Source: Panax quinquefolius (taxonomy: Eukaryota; Streptophyta; Magnoliopsida; Apiales; Araliaceae). Taken from it: a DNA stretch of 64,000 bases. Under the pieces are notes generated by a model. The model had not been told where the DNA came from and ran no database searches. It saw nothing but the letters and a program-made list of their open reading frames with translations. Shown piece after piece: positions 33,120 to 44,614 of the stretch. Positions within the stretch are counted from its first letter, which is position 1. Each line of letters begins with the position of its first letter. A program made the translations under genes and the position numbers. The stretch is taken from assembly GCA_020205615.1 (NCBI GenBank), contig CM035162.1:44506464-44570463 (forward strand). The letters run 5' to 3'.

Positions 33120-34876
33120 TGTTGGGTAAAATCTATATACGCACAACACGCAAGTATACGTGGTCAACAAGTAATAAAGTGATGAGTAGAGTATCGTTCC
33201 CACGAAGAATTATTTAACAAAAATCACCAAGTACTAACCCGTAACCAACTTAATCTTATTTAAACGAATAAATTTCAAATTATATAAATTAAAAAACTAT
33301 TAAATTCCACTAGTTAAATTAAGATAACGGAGATTTAAGATCACAACTTCACTTATTGCTTCATTTAAGTTAACACACTTCTCATCAATTATTCTCTATC
33401 CTGAATTGTTAATCAAGAACACTAAAGCAGATAAAACCACCTCTCGATGCATAATACCCGTATTAACTTCAATCCACAATTAAGATAGAAATCCGTTAAA
33501 CACCTTAATCAACTAACCCACTATATCTCTATGTGAATTACAATTGAAGAAGGTTGAAGAATAAGTTCTCTATCCAATTACATGCGATGTCAAGCGTATC
33601 TCTACCTTAACAATAATCAAAAATCTGCTATTGACAAAATTCATGACACATGCTTTCACGATAAGATCTAAATCAATACTTCATCTCTCGAGTTCATATA
33701 GATTATCACCAGAATTGATGGCCAATCAATTAAACAATTAAGTCCAAATCATAATAGACAATCCTCACAATAGAACATAATAATTGATAGCGAAGCATAT
33801 TAAAATAAACTACACAATAAGATCCATTGTAATCTCAAACAAAGAATTAGTTCATTATTATTGAATTAAAACTAAGAATCCACAATTGAATAATCATTAA
33901 AAGATAAAAATAAGAGTAGAGTAAAGAATAAATCTGTTGTCAGCAAATCTCCATCTTCCTCAAGCTCCTGCTCTTGATCTTCAATGGTTTTCAAGTTGCT
34001 TCAATCTCCAAATCTAATTAGAACTAGTGTTTTGATCTAATTTACTCTAATCTAATCTAATTCAATCCTCTATCTAGTCTCTCATCTCACTAATCCTTGT
34101 GATTCTCCTCCTTTTATAAGTCTCTTCATATGTCTTTAAGTCCTCTTGGAAGTTCTCTTGGAAGTCCTTGTGTCAATCGGATCGAAACAATCCTTTCCGG
34201 ACTCAAATTGGACCAAAATTCGCACTTTTCGTGCATTTTCTGGGCTACCCCCACCCCGGCGGGGGTTTATGCTTGATTTGGGCCTGCCCCGGCGGGCTAG
34301 GGGCCTGCTTTGTACCATGTATGCCCACCCCGGCGGCGGTTTTGTGAAGGAAAATTTTATGCCCTGACGTCTTTTGGGAAAATAGCCATAACGTTGGATC
34401 CGGGAAGCGTTACGAGGCCTACCACCTATCAAATCGAAGATATCGACGAGATCTACAACTTTCATTCTTTGAGAATTGAGAAATAACGAACGTATGAAGG
34501 TCGAAATTGGGATGTAAGTGACTGCTGTGCAAATGGCCATCCAAAACAGTGACGTTCGATGTCCGTTGGTACAAATGTAATAACTCTTGCATCCGAACTC
34601 CGATTTTGATGATTCAAGATATTCCGAAAAGCTAAGAAGAAGCTCTAAAATGTAATCCAAGTTCCAAACCAAGAACATGAAATAAACATAAAAGCCCAAA
34701 CGATGTCCGGATTGCTTTTCTTTGCGTTTTCATACCAATTCTTTGCGATTTCAACTCCCAAGCATATAATCTACAAAACGAACACAAAATGCATGAAAAG
34801 TAACTAAGAAACATGAGATTAAACAAATAATTCAAGTAATAGATACCAGAGAAGTAGGTATAAAACCCACTTATCA
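33120..34876 (-). repeat. Element D LTR, left copy
   Basis: Runs TGTTGGGTAAAATC to CCCACTTATCA. A TATA-like CTTATAAAAG is on the minus strand at 34111-34120. It contains a GC-rich block at 34245-34345. The 187-codon minus frame at 34136-34699 and the shorter frames here lie wholly in the LTR and have no recognisable domain; I do not call them genes. Confidence 0.92.
34111..34120 (-). promoter_or_regulatory. TATA box, element D left LTR
   Basis: Minus-strand CTTATAAAAG; the equivalent in the right LTR is at 38307-38316. Confidence 0.55.
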
Positions 34877-34889
34877 AATACCCCCAAAC
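34877..34889 (-). promoter_or_regulatory. Polypurine tract of element D
   Basis: Minus-strand GTTTGGGGGTATT abuts the LTR start TGATAAGTGGG. Confidence 0.88.
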
Positions 34890-36240
34890 TTAAACCTGTA
34901 CTTGTCCTCAAGCAAAAACACAAAACAACAATGCTATGCAATGCAACTAATCTACATGCCTACTTAATCCAAAGAAGAATGATAAAACAAGTCTATTCAA
35001 CCGGCCTTAGAAAAATCAAGTACGATAATTCATCATATCAAAACTCATTAGTAATTTCTCAATCAATCATCAAATCTTAGACTGTTATCACTAATATAGT
35101 GCGTGTGTGCTCCACAACAATGTTAACTAATATAAAATCAAATTTAACATATAATAAGTCTCTTCGAAGGCATCATACAGTGTAAACTCATGAAATCTAA
35201 AATCAACCTAGATCCAACTAAAATCAAATAATTACCAATATCGCGGGTCAACATGGGATACTTATGCTTTATTTTTCATCTAAGGGGGCTTTTTGCTCTT
35301 ATTTCCCATTTTATTTATTCTTTTTTTTTGTATTTTTTTCTTTTTTTTCTTTTTGGATAGTGAGTGTGTTTTACGCTCTATCTCACGCCTATGTTTATGA
35401 TGAGTGCATTTCACGCTTCTTCTCGACCCACCACAGGACTCAATTTATTCAACTCAATATTTTTTTTTAGAAGCTTATATACCCCACTTTTCCCCCCAAA
35501 CTTAGGTTCTTGTGTAACTTTAGCCATCGCTACTTGTTCTTGTCATTCTTTCATTCAAACTAGCATTATCCTTTAGAATCCCATTATGTATCAATTTAAA
35601 CTCAATCAATCAACAAGTTGTTTTTACTGTGCTATCCTTATTTTACCAGTTTCAAACAGAAAAAAACTCAATTCATAACAAGAAATCACATCAAAGCTCT
35701 AATGGTCAGTACTATACTTGTCTACCCAATTCCAATCTCATCATTGGACAAAACAAACTGTAAACTATCTAACAACTAGATTCATGCAAATGAACATAGT
35801 AACTAACTAATAATTTTTTTTTTGAATTTTTGAATTTTTTTTATATAGTTATAAATACAAACTATTATGCAACTACTCTACTATGCAAACTATTATGCAA
35901 TTACACAACAAGAATGCAAACATAAATAAACCTAAATTATTTAACTCCCCCAAACTTAACAATTACAATGTCCTCATTGTAAAATAAAACATGAAGTGGA
36001 CGAGGACTTCCCTGTAATCATTTAAGCTTGTTGTGATGGTGGCGTTAGCGGCGACGATCATTTTCTTATCCATTGAACCTCCAATACCTACAATGAAGAG
36101 AGAGACAACATGGATTAGAATAACACTTGGATTCCTATCTACTAAATAAACTAGGAAAGCATATAAATAAATAAAAAAAATTCCTGGGTTGCCTCCCAGT
36201 TAGCGCTTGAATTATAGTCTTTCAGCCTGACTTTGTCTGG
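34890..36240 (-). other. Element D 3' non-coding region
   Basis: An AT-rich interior stretch with poly-T/poly-A runs (35310-35355, 35455-35470, 35810-35840) and a second GGGGGAG-type purine run on the minus strand near 35945. I see no coding pattern; plus-strand frames at 35264-35576 are low-complexity. In an autonomous relative this part would hold pol. Confidence 0.6.
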
Positions 36241-37179
36241 TCAACGCTTTCCAATTCCTCTTAGCATACTCTGATTTGGTATGATCTCAATCAAGAATGT
36301 CCCACAGCTAGGTGTTTTCTCCTTTATGTATGTGATCACTTTGGGGCATGGAAGTTTGTCACACACAATGGGCTCTTCGTCTATCTTCTCTTTCTCTTCC
36401 CACCATGGATTTAAAATTGTACTCGCTCTTTTGTCAATAAGAGCTTCGCCGACGACATGACTACCAAGAGGGCATGCTTTTGCAAATCTGACTAACTCTT
36501 TGTTCTTTGGTGGAGACCTATTTAGATCTTCGTCGACCTCTATTTCATTATCCCTAATTGTCTCCACACTTTCGATATCTTGTGGCTCATCCAGTTGTAG
36601 ATTTGGCTCTGGCACTTCATCAATCTCGGAATCCTCGTCATAACACCAATTATTTTTAGGACGGTTGTTCAAGGCTTTGAGTATTTGATCTATCTGGTTC
36701 TGCAGATTGTGAATTGACCGCTCTTGATTTATCCTCCTCTCCTCATTTGATGCTATGAACTTGGACAACAATTCCTCCAACTTTGACTTTTCTTCTTTTA
36801 ATGGAGGTTGATATGAGAAATCTGGCGTGTATGTTGGATCTGGAATAGAGTATTGGTCTTGATAGTTGTAGCTCCATAAAGAATCCGGGTGATACCCCCA
36901 AACTTGATCATAATTATCATATGCATACTGATTGAGGTAGTTACCACCATACTGTACCGCCCCAAGATTGATGGTGCATTGATTACTCGAATGGTTGCCA
37001 GCACAATAGTCACAAATAACTATAATCCTTCGACTCCATTGGGCTGCAAAAACGTCCAACTTCCTCGAAAGTTCTTCAATCTGTGCTGACATTACGGAAA
37101 ATGCATTAAGTCTATCAATCCCCGTTTCCCTTGGTTGAGTTATGTTCGTGTATGGCCATTGATACGCAACATCATCCAT
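36241..37179 (-). CDS. gag: Gag-like protein of element D (312 aa)
   Basis: The only long uninterrupted coding frame in the window. It starts about 110 bp inside the primer site. Residues 1-50 (AYQWPY...AQIEELSRKLD) resemble the central part of Athila gag just before its zinc finger; C56-X2-C59-X3-H63-X4-C68 (CDYCAGNHSSNQC) is the finger. A Tyr/Asn/Gln-rich segment follows (70-120), then a helical coiled-coil-like segment (about 128-172) and a strongly acidic tail (180-225). The usual N-terminal capsid part is missing, and no protease follows. Either it is a deletion product or a trimmed gag kept by a non-autonomous element. The zinc finger suggests RNA binding (inference). Confidence 0.7.
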   Translation of the reverse strand: MDDVAYQWPYTNITQPRETGIDRLNAFSVMSAQIEELSRKLDVFAAQWSRRIIVICDYCAGNHSSNQCTINLGAVQYGGNYLNQYAYDNYDQVWGYHPDSLWSYNYQDQYSIPDPTYTPDFSYQPPLKEEKSKLEELLSKFIASNEERRINQERSIHNLQNQIDQILKALNNRPKNNWCYDEDSEIDEVPEPNLQLDEPQDIESVETIRDNEIEVDEDLNRSPPKNKELVRFAKACPLGSHVVGEALIDKRASTILNPWWEEKEKIDEEPIVCDKLPCPKVITYIKEKTPSCGTFLIEIIPNQSMLRGIGKR

Positions 37180-37291
37180 GGTACCTGAAAAGAGAGAAAT
37201 ATAGGAAGAGAATTAAAAATAAAAATAAAAATGTTTAAATTAAAACTAATTTGATTGAAATTAATATTGGTAAAAAAATATTAAACTAATT

Positions 37292-37308
37292 CCCCGGCAA
37301 CGGCGCCA
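37292..37308 (-). promoter_or_regulatory. Primer-binding site of element D
   Basis: Minus-strand TGGCGCCGTTGCCGGGG, the Athila/Tat-type primer site, six bases from the LTR end CCCAACA. Confidence 0.9.
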
Positions 37309-37314
37309 AATACT

Positions 37315-39071
37315 TGTTGGGTAAAATCTATATACGCACAACACGCAAGTATACGTGGTCAACAAGTAATAAAGTGATGAGTAGAGTATCGTTCCCACAG
37401 AGAATTATTTAACAAAAATCACCAAGTACTAACCCGTAACCAACTCAATCTTATTTAAACGAATAAATTTCAAATTATATAAATTAAACTACTATTAAAT
37501 TCCACTAGTTAAATTAAGATAACGGAGATTTAAGATCACAACTTCACTTATTGCTTCATTTAAGTTAACACACTTCTCATCAATTATTCTCTATCCTGAA
37601 TTGTTAATCAAGAACACTAAAGCAGATAAAACCACCTCTCGATGCATAATACCCGTATTAACTTCAATCCACAATTAAGATAGAAATCCGTTAAACACCT
37701 TAATCAACTAACCCACTATATCTCTATGTGAATTACAATTGAAGAAGGTTGAAGAATAAGTTCTCTATCCGATTACATGTGATGTCAAGCGTATCTCTAC
37801 CTTAACAATAATCAAAAATCTGCTATTGACAAAATTCATGACACATGCTATCATGATAAGATCTAAATCAATACATCATCTCTCGAGTTCATATTGATTA
37901 TCACGGTAATTGATGGCCAATCAATTAAATAATTAAGTCCAAATCATAATAGACAATCCTCACAATAGAACATAATAATTGATAGCGAAGCTTATTAAAA
38001 TAAACTACACAATAAGATCCATTGTAATCTCAAACAAAGAATTAGTTCATTATTATTGAATTAAAACTAAGAATCCATAATTGAATAATCATTAAAAGAT
38101 AAAAATAAGAGTAGAGTAAAGAATAAATCTGTTGTCAACAAATCTCCATCTTCCTCAAGCTCCTTCTCTTGATCTTCAATGGTCTTCAAGTTGCTTCAAT
38201 CTCCAAATCTAATTAGAACTAGTGTTTTGATCTAATTTACTCTAATCTAATCTAATTGAATCCTCTATCTAGTCTCTCATCTCACTAATCCTTGTGATTC
38301 TCCTCCTTTTATAAGTCTCTTCATATGTCTTTAAGTCCTCTTAGAAGTTCTCTTAGAAGTCCTTGTGTCAATCAGATCGAAACAATCCTTTCCGAACTCA
38401 AATTGGACCAAAATTCGCACTTTTTAAGCATTTTCTGGGCTACTCCCGCCCTGGCGGGGGTTTAAGCTTGATTTGGGCCCGCCCCGGTGGGCTAGGGGCC
38501 TGCTTTGTACCATGTATGCCCACCCCGACGGCGGTTTTGTGAAGGAAAATTTTATACCCTGACGTCCTTTGGGAAAACGGCCATAACGTTTGATCCGGGA
38601 AGAGTTACGAGGTATGCCACCTATCAAATTGAAGATATCGACGAGATCTACAAATTTCATTAGTTGAGAATTGAGAAATAACAAACGGATGAAGGTCGAA
38701 ATTGGGCTGTAAGTGACTGCTGTGCAAATGGCCATCCAAAATAGTGGCGTTCGATGTCCGTTGGTACAAATGTCATAACTCTTGCATCCGAACTCCGATT
38801 TTGATGATTCAAGATGTTCCAGAAAGCTAAGAAGAAGCTCTAAAATGTAATCCAAGTTCCAAACCAAGAACATAAAATAAACATAAAAGCTCAAACAATG
38901 TCCGGATTGCTTTTCTTTGCGTTTTCATACCAATTCTTTACGATTTCAACTCCTAAGCATATAATCTACAAAACGAACACAAAATGCATGAAAAGTAACT
39001 AAGAAACATGAGATTAAGCAAATAATTCAAGTAATAGATACCAGAGAAGTAGGTATAAAACCCACTTATCA
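37315..39071 (-). repeat. Element D LTR, right copy
   Basis: Pairs with 33120-34876 at equal length with scattered substitutions. The 156-codon minus frame at 38424-38894 lies inside it and corresponds to the frame in the left copy; it is not called as a gene. Confidence 0.92.
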
Positions 39072-39076
39072 TATAA

Positions 39077-39186
39077 CAACTGATGGAATACAATAGACAA
39101 CTGATAGAATACAATAGACAACAAGTTTTAGATCAATAACTGCAGCAGAAATAAGCAATCCATTAGAAGAGTTAAGTAGAGCATAA
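39077..39186 (-). mobile_element. C3: reverse family-C LTR, second segment
   Basis: After the right TATAA copy the reverse C LTR resumes with CTGATGGAATACAATAGACA, a string doubled here, and runs to GTAGAGCATAA. The matching point in C4 is near 63313. The rest is replaced by C2. Confidence 0.85.
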
Positions 39187-40083
39187 TGTAAGACCCCAAC
39201 TTTTATAAATAAAGATGAATTTTCTATAAATATTATTTTTGAATATTATGGAGTAAATTTGATATAATGTTATAGTTGTGGGTAATATTTATAAATTTTG
39301 CAAAGTAAGCAAGTTGTTATAAAATATTCATTTGGTCGGGGAATATTCTTTTTGTCGGGGAATATTCGTACGACGACACAATTATTGGTGGACCCCACAA
39401 CGGAATTATTATCGAATTGAGAAAATGACAAAAATACTTTATGAAAATAACGGCGGAAGTTTTACCGTTAACTGTTGAAACACCCGGTGTTTAAAAGTAC
39501 AAGATGTCTGGCGTGGTTGCATAGTAGCACACGGTATTGATTATTGATGCTTACGTGAGAAGTCACTCATTTTTACATATTTTATGGACCCCCATTTACC
39601 CATTTTTCAAAATAGTCGGTAGAAAGTTATTTATATAATAAAAGGTGGGGGCCCACAAGTGGGACCCATGTGTATGACAAAGTCTTGGGTGGAAGACAAA
39701 TTGTCACATGAATTGATAATAGGGGGGGGAGAATTTAATGGACACGGGAGGAGTAATATTATTGGTATTATATATATTTGATATATTGACTTTTGAGGAA
39801 TGGAGGAGTATTATTTTCAAAGCACCATGTGCTTATATGTATATATATAGTATATTTTGTTTTTACTTGATTCGATTGTGGAGTATAACATCCGTGGCTG
39901 CTATAATTTCGTCCGTCAAATTATCATTCGGTGCACCAGTGAACTGATGTTATATATATATATAATATATATATATAATATATTATATTTTATATAAAAG
40001 ATTTTGCTTTAATTATGGACCATCCGATTAAAGTAAATCAATCTGGACCGTTCATGGGTTAGTTACTATGCATTCCATTCTTC

Positions 40084-40092
40084 TATAAATAG
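40084..40092 (+). promoter_or_regulatory. TATA box, C2 LTR
   Basis: TATAAATAG, followed by a CT/GA-rich leader with no ATG up to the candidate donor at 40215. Confidence 0.65.
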
Positions 40093-40214
40093 AAGCTCAT
40101 TCCTTCATTATTTCTTACAAATTCATTAAAACTCTAGAGAGAGAAACTATATAGACAAAGAAGAAAAGTATTCTGCTACTTCACTACTTCTTTAATTAGT
40201 TCTTCTTTATACAG

Positions 40215-41355
40215 TAAGGGATATTATTCTTTTGTATTCAAGAAGAGAACTTCTGTTATTCCATTTCTTTATTGTTCTGTTGGAATAACCTGTATACACG
40301 GGCTACCCTATACTTGGTGACATTCTTCTATTATTCTCAGATTGTCGAAATATCCTGCATTCGCTTATCTGTAGGACTGGTTCCATTTTTATTATTCTTT
40401 TGGAATATCCTGTCTGTGCTATACGCCGGACCTGGTTCCATCATTTATTATTCCGTATTTATTATTCTGTTGGAACATCCTGTCGGTGTGAATTTCACCT
40501 TGACCTGGTTCCGTTATTATTATTCTGTTGGAATAACTCGTCTGGCATCAAATACCGCGTGCGTGGTGATTTCTTTTGTTATTCCATTCGGTATTATACT
40601 CAGTTGATTAAAATTTTGACTTCTATACTCCATGAAATTAGTGGAATATCCTTGATATTTGTGCTTCATCCAGTATCTTTTCATGTAAATATTCTTCTGA
40701 GCATTCTTGAATTTTACTCTACAAAGCAGTATCATGTTGATAATTTGGACGTTATTGGTTCTTAGACAAATTAATTCTTGAACTTGTTTAATTGAATTCT
40801 TATATCATTGTCATCATCCTCATGTTTATGTTATGTTGAAAGTCATCTGTGCCCTGTAGTGCATAGATGGACTTGGTATGATTATGACCAGGGATTATTC
40901 GGTATAATCATGACCGTAATATTACAAATGATGTGAAAATTAAAAGTCCTCATTGGCTCGTAGTGCATTGATGGATAGTTGTTGGCATGATCATGACCAT
41001 TAATGAATACATAAATATTCTTGGCCCGTAGTGCATGGATAATTATGGTCGTGATACTAAAGAATATCATTGGCCGTAGTGTAGGGGTGATTCGATGATG
41101 TGGAATATTTATTAAGCTGAGTCTCAATGATAACAGTGATGAAAAACCTTTTTAGTCATAAAAGATAGTAGACTTTATTTTCTACTTGACTCTTTTAATG
41201 GATTGCTTGTTCCGATTCAGTTAAACTTGATGTCTATTATATTTTATTAGTTTAACATTGTTGGAGACTAATGATAATTTATTCTGCGTTATCTTAGTCA
41301 TAATATTTCTTACTGGGCTAGTTGAGCTCACCCTTTCTTTCACTGTTCTCTTCAG
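40215..41355 (+). other. Candidate LTR leader intron, C2
   Basis: Donor ACA|GTAAGG at 40215 (C1 has a better AAG|GTAAGG), TTGAGCTCACCC near 41321, a TTCTTTCACTGTTCTC pyrimidine tract, CAG ending at 41355. Confidence 0.45.
40240..40560 (+). repeat. TTATTCTGTTGGAATA repeats in C2 LTR
   Basis: Units built on TTATTCTGTTGGAA(T/C)A(A/T)CCTGT and ACCTGGTTCC recur near 40270, 40330-40400, 40470 and 40520. C1 and C0 lack this expansion, so it arose in the C2 lineage. Confidence 0.75.
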
Positions 41356-41638
41356 GAAATGAGAATATAGCTGGGACGAGTCGGGAAATGGAGTGATGGT
41401 CCAGAGGATAGCATTAGTAGTCCTCACTATCCTGTGAAATAGTGTGATAATAATTGTAATGATGACTCCTTTTGAGTTTGTATAATCTCTAGTAGACAAT
41501 ATTTGTATTCAAACTCACAGTTTATGTTTTGTCGTATTGTACACGACAGTTTTCTTAGTAAGTTGTATTTGAATTCTGTACCATGTATCTGGCGACCCAA
41601 GATAGGTGATGTATACCTAATTTTGGGGGCGTCACAGT

Positions 41639-41650
41639 TGGTATCAAAGC
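41639..41650 (+). promoter_or_regulatory. Primer-binding site of C2
   Basis: TGGTATCAAAGC, two bases after the LTR terminal CA. Confidence 0.88.
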
Positions 41651-41824
41651 TTAGGCATATGATCCCTGGCTAGAATATGAGAATAGAACTAGGAGGGGAG
41701 AGACGGGGAATTCCTTCGCTAGTATGACCTACCTAAGTTTATTTTGGTATATAATTGGTCGGTCAGAATATATGGATAATATGTTACATGTCAAATAACT
41801 TTTGTTTTGTGGCAGTATCTTAAA

Positions 41825-43040
41825 ATGACATCCGAGAATGTTGAGAATAGTAATGGAGCACAGGCGACCGTTGATTCACCACATATCAATAATCAGGATA
41901 ATGTGCATCAGGAAGGCGACAATCCTCATGCAAATAACAACACTGACCAAATGATGAATGATGGATTGTTCAGAGGATTTATGCAATTCATGCAACAGCA
42001 GGCGAGAGTGGCTTCTATCCAAAATGTAGATGGAAACACTGGAAACTCTCAGACGGTCACCGCTAAACAGTTCAAGGAGCTGGGACAACCGGAGTTTAAG
42101 GGAGAGCCAAAACCACTTATGGCGTAAGCATGGATAAAGCAGATCACCAAGATATTTGATGTCTTGGGATGCTCCGAGGAGCAAATGGTTCCCTTTGCCG
42201 CCTTTATGTTGCGCAGAGAGGCAGATTACTGGTGGGAATCGGTAAAACGTACTCAACCTGCCGTACTGAAGATGTCTTGGGAGAAGTTCCAAGAGCTGTT
42301 CTACGACAAATACTTTCCCAAAAGTATTCATCACATGAAGGAGGTGGAGTTTATCAAATTGGAGCAAAACAATATGATCGTGTCGCAATACGAGGCAAAA
42401 TTTATGAGTTATCCGGTTCGTCCCACTTGGTGGATAATGAAGAGAGAATGACGCGAATGTTTTTAAGAGGTTTGAAGCCGGAGATACGTCAACATCTTAT
42501 TTCTCATAAACTGTGTTTGTATTCAAATGTTGTAAATAGGGCTCAGTTGGTAGAGCGCGATAACAAGTCAACGCAACCAAAAGAGAGCAGCCGGCAAAAT
42601 GATAATACCAATGAGAGCAGTCATCGAAGCAGTGACAACAAGCGTGGAGGGAATCAACAGGCCAGAAGTGGTAACCACTTCGGTGGTAATAAGGGCCAAA
42701 ACAATAAGAATAGACATTTCAAGAAAAAGAGATTTAACAATGATGGAAAGACGTCAGCATCAGCACCCGTTGTTAAGGAAGGAGAACGACCACCTATCAT
42801 ATGCTTCAAATGCAGAGGGGAGGGACACATCAGTCCAAACTGCGCGATGTCGTCCAAAGCATGTTATAATTGTGGAAGAGAAGGTCACTTAGCCCGATTT
42901 TGCCATTTACCGAAGACAAGTTTAGCTAGGATAGAGGCACCAAAGGCCGTCACAGAAAAGTCAAAGCCGGTGGTGCAAAGGAGAGCGTTTGTTGTGACCT
43001 CCCAGAAATCAAGGAACCCGAATGAGGTCATCACGGGTAA
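41825..43040 (+). pseudogene. gag: C2 gag
   Basis: ATG at 41825. The N-terminus is Asn/Asp-rich, then FMQFMQQQ. The retrotransposon gag domain covers about 42060-42500 (FKGEPKPL, AAFMLRREADYWWESV, FYDKYFP, MTRMFLRGLKPEIR). Two RNA-binding knuckles follow: CFKCRGEGHISPNC at 42802-42843 and CYNCGREGHLARFC at 42862-42903. A TAA at 42125-42127 and a frame change near 42410 break it. The 315-codon frame starting at 42169 is therefore correct only from about 42410 on. The overlapping minus-strand frames are chance. The two-knuckle form and the domain order agree with a chromoviral Ty3 element. Confidence 0.88.
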
Positions 43041-43500
43041 GCTTATCATAAACTCTAGCGAAGTCTATACTTTATTTGATACTAGTTCTACACATTCTTT
43101 TATTTCTCCTACTTGAGCTCAACGATTAAATTTGACTCCGGAGAAATTAGACTTTGACTTATCTGTGGAAACTCCGTTGGGAGAAACTTTCATTACATCC
43201 ACTGTTTATAGGTCTTGTTTGGTTCAAATCGGTACCCTCATATTACCTGTCGATCTTATTTCATTGAAAATATTTGCATTTGACGTGATTCTAGGGATTG
43301 ATTGGTTAACTACTCATCATGCAAAAATTGATTGTTTTCATAAGGTTGTTAGCTTTCATATTCCTAATCAACTTATTATGCGAATTCAAGCGACCAAACC
43401 ATTAAAATCAATCACGGTCATCTCAAGCCATAAAGCTATTCATTTATTAAAAAACGGATGTCAAGCTTTCTTAGCTCATGTCACGGATCTAAACAAAAAT
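43041..43500 (+). pseudogene. C2 protease
   Basis: LFDTSSTHSF (Asp codon 43078-43080) is the aspartic protease core; the usual third residue Gly of D-S-G is Ser here, so the loop is damaged. A TGA at 43114-43116 follows, then the frame continues in phase with SVETPLGETF and FDVILGIDWLTTHHAKID. The C-terminal part matches C1 29863-30123. Confidence 0.85.
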
Positions 43501-44614
43501 ATGTCAGTTTTGAATGATATTTCTATTGTTAATAAGTTCCCTGACGTATTTCCTGAAGAACTTCCTGGCCTACCCCCAGAGCGTGAAATTAAATTTTGTA
43601 TCGACCTTGAACCCGGTACAAAACCCATTTCCAAAGCCCCATATCGAATGGCTCCTATTGAACTTCAGGAGTTAAAGACCCAACTGCAGGAATTGTTAGA
43701 CATTGGCTTTATTCGCCCTAGTACTTCTCCTTGGGGTGCTCTGTTTCTATTTGTGAAGAAGAAAGATGGGAGTATGTGACTTTGTATTGATTATCGGAGT
43801 TGAATCATGTCACCATCAAAAATAGGTATCCATTGCCACGTATTGATGACTGTTTGACCCGATTGCAAGGAGCCAAATTCTTTTCAAAAATTGATCTTCG
43901 TTAGGATATCACCAATTGAAGATTAACAGATGACATTCCAAAAGCGGCTTTCGGAACTCCCAGACGGGCATTATGAATTCCTAGTCATGTCCTTTGGATT
44001 GACTAATGCTCCTCGCCGCCTTCATGGATATGATGAACCGAGTATTCAAGGAATATTTGGATCACTTTGTGGTCGTCTTTATCGAGCGACATCCTTATTT
44101 ATTCCAAAAGCCGTGAAGATCATGAAGCAACACTTGAGGTCGACACTCCAAAAGCTTCGTGAATATAAGCTTTATGCCAAGTTAAAGAAATGCGAGTTCG
44201 GCGAGGAAGTAGCATTCCTTGGGCACGTGGTATCAAGTCATGGAATATCTGTTGACCCAAAGAAAGATTGCAGCTATTCAAAGCTGGGAGCAACCTAAAT
44301 TAGTGACCGAAGTACGTAGCTTTCTCGGTTTAGCTGGTTATTATCGGAGATTTGTGGAAGGATTTTCTCGAATCGCTACTCCATTGACTCAGCTGACTCG
44401 GATAGATACAAAGTTTGGTTGGAGCGAAGAATGTGAGAAGAGTTTTCAAGAACTCAAGAGGAGACTCATTTTAGCACCTGTTCTGACAACACCATCTGGC
44501 TCGGAGGGATTTGTCATCTACAGTGATGCTTCGGGCAAAGGGTTGGGATGTGTTCTCATGCAACATGGAAAAGTCATAGCCTATGCCTCGCGACAACTCA
44601 AAGAATATGAGAGA
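43501..44614 (+). pseudogene. C2 reverse transcriptase and start of RNase H, truncated
   Basis: Starts [14 protein letters not shown] as in C1. A TGA at 43777-43779 stands where C1 has CGA (30403-30405). Between about 43790 and 44260 many one- or two-base indels relative to C1 scramble the frame, including the catalytic FIDD box (ATCGAGCGACATCC in place of ATCGATGACATCC). In-phase sequence resumes near 44250 ([30 protein letters not shown]) and enters RNase H ([15 protein letters not shown]). It stops at EYER near 44614, where element E begins. No integrase or 3' LTR follows. Confidence 0.88.

Larger units (their letters stand above)
33120..39071 (-). mobile_element. Element D: short Athila-like element with a gag-like frame only
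   Basis: Complete: LTRs 33120-34876 and 37315-39071, both 1757 bp by my coordinates, flank a 2438-bp interior. TSD TATAA is exact (33115-33119 and 39072-39076). On the minus strand the primer site TGGCGCCGTTGCCGGGG lies 6 bp inside the LTR and the purine tract GTTTGGGGGTATT precedes the other LTR; both are typical of Athila/Tat elements. The minus-strand string TGGGAGGCAACCCA near 36185-36200 is another feature I associate with this lineage. It has no protease, RT or integrase, so it depends on a helper. Confidence 0.93.
39187..41636 (+). mobile_element. C2 5' LTR (2450 bp)
   Basis: Starts TGTAAGACCCCAAC and ends GGGGGCGTCACA, followed by a primer site. It is the only C LTR in the window that is whole and uninterrupted, so it defines the family. 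TATA box at 40084; tandem repeats at 40240-40560 and 40855-41085. Frames at 39738 and 40272-40765 lie in non-coding LTR. Confidence 0.92.

Noticed and set aside
34136..34699. 187-codon minus-strand protein
   Set aside because: It lies wholly in the D LTR. The right LTR gives only a 156-codon version and no domain is recognisable.
40272..40765. Small membrane-like proteins
   Set aside because: Phe/Leu-rich frames made by T-rich tandem repeats in the C2 LTR; not conserved in C1.
42169..42410. Start of the 315-codon frame as a separate gene
   Set aside because: The true gag reading in this part is the frame of 42164-42451; the long frame is correct only after the frame change near 42410.
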